Shown here: piece after piece, positions 59,426 to 64,000 of the stretch | How the letters are laid out: each line of letters starts with the position of its first letter | How positions within the stretch are numbered: position 1 is the first letter of the stretch | From: Onthophagus taurus | Taxonomy: Eukaryota; Arthropoda; Insecta; Coleoptera; Scarabaeidae | Direction of reading: 5' to 3' | DNA: 64,000 bases | NCBI RefSeq assembly: GCF_036711975.1 | Contig: NC_091970.1 | Coordinates: 8,563,501-8,627,500 of the forward strand | The notes under the pieces: generated by a model | What the model was told of the DNA's origin: nothing | Seen by the model: the letters and a program-made list of their open reading frames with translations, nothing else | Databases searched by the model: none | Translations under genes and position numbers: made by a program

Positions 59426-61570
59426 ATTCAATCAGTTAATGATTTTAAAATTGATTTTGGTCTTGAAATATAAGTGTATGAAGTTGTTAGCAATTTTTAA
59501 ATCTTTCTCTAATAACTGTAACATTTTTTGTGGAAAATCAAATCGCTGGAAAATGATGATTAATTTTGATTAATAAAAGTATGCGCTTTCTAATAAAAGT
59601 GTACGCTTTATAAAATTACTTTTGGTTCTTGAGATATAACTGTTTAAAGTTTTTGGAAATTTGTAGCAATTTTTAAATTTTTCTCAAACAACTGTAAAAT
59701 ATTTTGTAGAAAATCAAATCGCTGGAAAATGATGATTAATTTTGATTAATAAAAGTATGAGCTTTCTAATAAAAGTGTACGCTTTATAAAATTACTTTTG
59801 GTTCTTGAGATATAACTGTTTAAAGTTTTTGGAAATTTGTAGCAATTTTTAAATTTTTCTCAAACAACTGTAAAATATTTTGTAGAAAATCAAATCGCTG
59901 GAAAATGATGATTAATTTTGATTAATAAAAGTATGAGCTTTCTAATAAAAGTGTACGCTTTATAAAATTACTTTTGGTTCTTGAGATATAACTGTTTAAA
60001 GTTTTTGGAAATTTGTAGCAATTTTTAAATTTTTCTCAAACAACTGTAAAATATTTTGTAGAAAATCAAATCGCTGGAAAATGATGATTAATTTTGATTA
60101 ATAAAAGTATGAGCTTTCTAATAAAAGTGTACGCTTTATAAAATTACTTTTGGTTCTTGAGATATAACTGTTTAAAGTTTTTGGAAATTTGTAGCAATTT
60201 TTAAATTTGTCTCAAATAACTGTAAAATATTTTGTAGAAAATCAAATCGCTGGAAAATGATGATTAATTTTGATTAATAAAAGTATGAGGTTTTCTAATA
60301 AAAGTGTACGCTTTATAAAATTACTTTTGGTTCTTGAGATATAACTGTTTAAAGTTTTTGGAAATTTGTAGCAATTTTTAAATTTGTCTCAAATAACTGT
60401 AAAATATTTTGTAGAAAATCAAATCGCTGGAAAATGATGATTAATTTTGATTAATAAAAGTATGAGCTTTCTAATAAAAGTGTACGCTTTATAAAATTAC
60501 TTTTGGTTCTTGAGATATAACTGTTTAAAGTTTTTGGAAATTTGTAGCAATTTTAAAATTTTTCTCAAATTACTGTAAAATATTTTGTAGAAAATCAAAT
60601 CGCTGGAAAATGATGATTAATTTTAATTAATAAAAGTATGCGCTTTCTAATAAAAGTGTACGCTTTATAAAATTACTTTTGGTTCTTGAGATATAACTGT
60701 TTAAAGTTTTTGGAAATTTGTAGCAATTTTTAAATTTGTCTCAAATAACTGTAAAATATTTTGTAGAAAATCAAATCGCTGGAAAATGATGATTAATTTT
60801 GATTAATAAAAGTATGAGGTTTTCTAATAAAAGTGTACGCTTTATAAAATTACTTTTGGTTCTTGAGATATAACTGTTTAAAGTTTTTGGAAATTTGTAG
60901 CAATTTTTAAATTTGTCTCAAATAACTGTAAAATATTTTGTAGAAAATCAAATCGCTGGAAAATGATGATTAATTTTGATTAATAAAAGTATGAGCTTTC
61001 TAATAAAAGTGTACGCTTTATAAAATTACTTTTGGTTCTTGAGATATAACTGTTTAAAGTTTTTGGAAATTTGTAGCAATTTTAAAATTTTTCTCAAATT
61101 ACTGTAAAATATTTTGTAGAAAATCAAATCGCTGGAAAATGATGATTAATTTTAATTAATAAAAGTATGCGCTTTCTAATAAAAGTGTACGCTTTATAAA
61201 ATTACTTTTGGTTCTTGAGATATAACTGTTTAAAGTTTTTGGAAATTTGTAGCAATTTTTAAATTTTTCTCAAATAACTGTAAAATATTTTGTAGAAAAT
61301 CAAATCGCTGGAAACAGATGATAATATTGAAGTACAATCAATAAAACTATCAGCTTTCCAATAAAAGTACCCACTTTGAAAAATTACTTTTGGATCTTGA
61401 GATATAAGTGTTTGAAGTAGTTGGAAATTTATAGCAATTTTTAAATCTTTCTCTAAAAACTATAACCTAAAAATCAAATCGCTGGGGAGTGATAATAATG
61501 TTGATGAACAATTAATAAAGCTATGAGCTTTCCATTAAAAGTATCCGCTTTGTAAAATTATTTTTAGTGC
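59425..61570 (-). repeat. B' array, 176-bp units (right arm)
   Basis: About twelve units; AATCGCTGGAAAATGATGAT recurs near 59541, 59717, 59893 and 60069, a 176-bp period. Compared with B it is reverse complement and diverged; its first and last units (59425-59540, 61310-61560) match B best. Internal units form a three-unit block that is itself repeated (changes near 60560 recur near 61080). Confidence 0.93.
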
Positions 61571-62060
61571 TTGAGATATAAATAAGATAACTGTTAAAAC
61601 GTTATGGATTGACTTTAAAAATATCTAGGCACAGAACTTCATTTAAACTTCAAATTCTAACCAAATATTTATTATTAAACATTAAAAACTTCAATAAAAC
61701 TTCACCAAAAATTTAATTTTCACCAATTTTTAACAGAAAATCTCAATGTAATACATGAAACTTCATCTGAACATCAATTTTTAATGGATAATTAGAATTT
61801 GATTGTTAAATACTTCATCTAAACTTCAAATTTTAATCAAATATTTATTATTAAACATTAAAAAGTGCAATAAAACATAAGCAGTGAGCACAAAATTGAT
61901 ATTAATTTCATCAAAAACTCATTTTTTTAATGAAATATTTATATTAAGTAAAAAAACTTCAATGACAATCCAAAAAACTTCATCTAAACGTTATTTATAA
62001 CATGATTTTTTTAATATTAACAAAAAAATTGATTTAAACTGCAAAATTTTAACAAAAAAT
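61571..62060. repeat. Spacer S (right arm)
   Basis: Reverse complement of 53936-54480, including CATAAGCAGTGAGCACAAAA near 61878. It joins B' to A exactly as S' joins A' to B. Confidence 0.88.
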
Positions 62061-64000
62061 CAATAAACAGGTGGCTCTAAATGCTGATAGGAATCATCAT
62101 TTTGCGGTTATCTTAATAATTATTATTAATATCAAAAAGTTTTTCAAATAAAATATAATCCAATTTCGATTTTAAAAAGATTACCTTAATAAAAAATTTT
62201 GATATCTCCACGCGGTGATGCTGTATATAGGTATAAAAAATTAAATTTTTGAGGTTATATCCTTAATTATTGATTAAATCAAAACTATTTTTTAACAATA
62301 TTTGCTTCTAATTGAATAAGCAACAATTTTTCTTAATACAATTTTTGTCAAATTTTCAATTTTAATTTCCCTGTGAATAGTACGGTAGATAAAATTTCAC
62401 CCAGGTTTATTATAATATATTATTGTTTTTAACGAAAAATGTTTTGTATAATATTTGTTTAAAATATTAATTAAATTGTTTTTTATTAAGAAATTTTTGA
62501 AAATTTCACAGGGTGGCTCTAAACACTGCTAAAAAGTCATCATTTTGAGGTTATCCTAATAATTATTGTTAATATTAAAAAGTTTTTCAAATAAAATATA
62601 TTCAAATTTCGACTTTAAAAAGATTATCTTAATAAAAAATTTTGGTATCTCCACGCCATGATGCTGTATATAGATATAAAAAATTAATTTTTTGAGGTTA
62701 TATCCTTAATTATTGATTAAATCAAAAATATTTTCTAACAATATTTGTTTCTAATTGAGTAAGCAACAATTTTTCTTAATACAATTTTCGCCTAATTTTC
62801 AATTTTGATTTCCCTGTGAATAGTACGGTAGATAAAATTTAACCCCGGTTTATTATAATATATTATTGTTTTTATCGAAAAATGTTTTATATATTTGTTT
62901 AAAATATCATTTAAAATTGTTTTTTATTAAGAAATTTTTGAAAAATTCACAGGGTGGCTCTAAACACTGCTAAAAATCATCATTTTGAGGTTATCCTTAT
63001 AATTATTGTTAAAATCAAAAAGTTTTTCAAATAAAATATAATCGAATTTCGATTTTAAAAAGATTATCCTAATAACAAATATTGATATCTCAACGCGGTC
63101 ATGCTGTATATACGTATAAAAAATTAAATTTTTGAGGTTATATCCTTAATTATTGATTAAATCAAAAATATTTTCTAACAAAATTTGTTTCTGATTGAAT
63201 AAGTAACAATTTTTCTTAATACAATTTTTGCCTAATTTTCAATTTTGATTTCCCTATGAATAGTACGGTAGATAAAATTTAACCCAGGTTTATTATAATA
63301 TATTATTGTTTTTAACGAAAAATGTTTTGTATAATATTTGTTTAAAATATTAATTAAATTGTTTTTTATTAAGAAATTTTTGAATACTTCACAGGTGGCT
63401 CTAAACACTGCTAAAAATCATCATTTTGAGGTTATCTTAATAATTATTATTAATATCAAAAAGTTTTTTAAATAAAATATAATTGAATTTCGATTTTAAA
63501 AAGATTATCTTAATAAAAAATTTTGATATCTCCACGCGATGATGCTGTATATAGGTATAAAAAATTAAATTTTTGAGGTTATATCCTTAATTATTGATTA
63601 AATCAAAAATATTTTCTAACAAAATTTGTTTCTGATTGAATAAGTAACAATTTTTCTTAATACAATTTTTGCCTAATTTTCAATTTTGATTTCCCTGTGA
63701 ATAGTACGGTAGATAAAATTTAACCCAGGTTTATTATAATATATTATTGTTTTTAACGAAAAATGTTTTGTAAAATATTTGTTTAAAATATTAATTAAAT
63801 TGTTTTTTATTAAGAAATTTTTGAATAATTCACAGATGGCTCTAAACACTGCTAAAAAGTAATCATTTTGAGGTTATTCTAATAATTATTGTTAATATTA
63901 AAAAGTTTTTCAAATAAAATATAATCAAATTTCGATTTTAAAAAGATTATCTTAATAAAAAATTTTGATATCTCCACGCGGTGATGCTGTATATAGGTAT
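62061..64000 (+). repeat. A array, ~443-bp units (right arm, runs off window)
   Basis: Four and a half units, with ATATCTCCACGCGGTGATGC near 62201 and equivalents near 62645, 63087, 63529 and 63970. Orientation is the same as the array at 1-6385. The array continues past the window end. Confidence 0.93.

Larger units (their letters stand above)
51205..64000. repeat. Large inverted repeat with satellite-built arms
   Basis: The order is A' array (51205-53935), spacer S' (53936-54480), B array (54480-58590), unique core (58600-59425), B' array (59425-61570), spacer S (61571-62060), A array (62061 to the window end). Every module on the right is the reverse complement of its partner on the left, in mirror order. 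A B-monomer fragment also sits left of A' near 51228. The right end is outside the window. This resembles foldback elements, whose arms are tandem repeats, but the scale is much larger. Confidence 0.88.

Overview
This window looks like an insect nuclear genome, most likely a beetle. It is very AT-rich, its genes have short coding exons with GT-AG introns, and it carries many Tc1/mariner, Tigger/pogo, copia and hairpin (MITE-type) elements plus several kilobase-scale tandem arrays. I see no bacterial, organellar or viral gene order, and no rRNA or tRNA gene. Taxon and gene names come from protein motifs read by eye, not from database searches. Three protein genes are well supported. (1) A minus-strand NOM1/Sgd1-type nucleolar MIF4G protein spans 6477-11252; its last part, including the expected MA3 domain, must lie left of the window. 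(2) A minus-strand SLMAP (FHA domain, coiled coil, tail anchor) spans 21403-30410 in seven exons. (3) A plus-strand secreted or GPI-anchored 5'-nucleotidase-family protein spans 35169-36954 and has lost several metal and substrate ligands. Weaker candidates are a spliced microprotein (12368-12514), a short exon pair (44534-44792) and an unclassified open frame inside a TIR element (42413-42940). Layout: 1-6.4 kb is an A-type satellite, probably inside a NOM1 intron. 6.5-11.3 kb is NOM1, with copia debris and a foldback repeat in its 3-kb intron. 12.7-15.9 kb and 16.2-20.4 kb are two stacks of nested DNA transposons, and between them lies a decayed copy of the NOM1 exon-2 end. 21.4-30.4 kb is SLMAP, whose 6.5-kb intron is filled by a ~300-bp satellite, a perfect-hairpin MITE and mariner debris. 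31.3-34.9 kb is a 531-bp tandem array with exon-like segments. 35.2-37.0 kb is the nucleotidase-like gene. 37.5-39.2 kb is a 218-bp hairpin satellite, broken by a 2.6-kb TIR element. 42.2-44.5 kb is another TIR element. From 46 kb on there is no recognisable gene. This gene-poor part has three GC-richer unique islands (46.1-47.1, 50.3-51.2 and 58.6-59.4 kb) embedded in arrays. The most unusual structure is at 51.2-64.0 kb. It is a large inverted repeat whose arms are built of two different satellites (A, ~443 bp; B, 182/176 bp) joined by the same spacer and arranged mirror-wise around a ~0.8-kb unique GC-richer core. The A satellite is a diverged relative of the array at 1-6.4 kb. I read this as a foldback-type arrangement or a segmental inversion-duplication of a satellite-bearing element. 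The genes have no obvious functional link to each other. The common theme is repeat invasion of introns and intergenic DNA.
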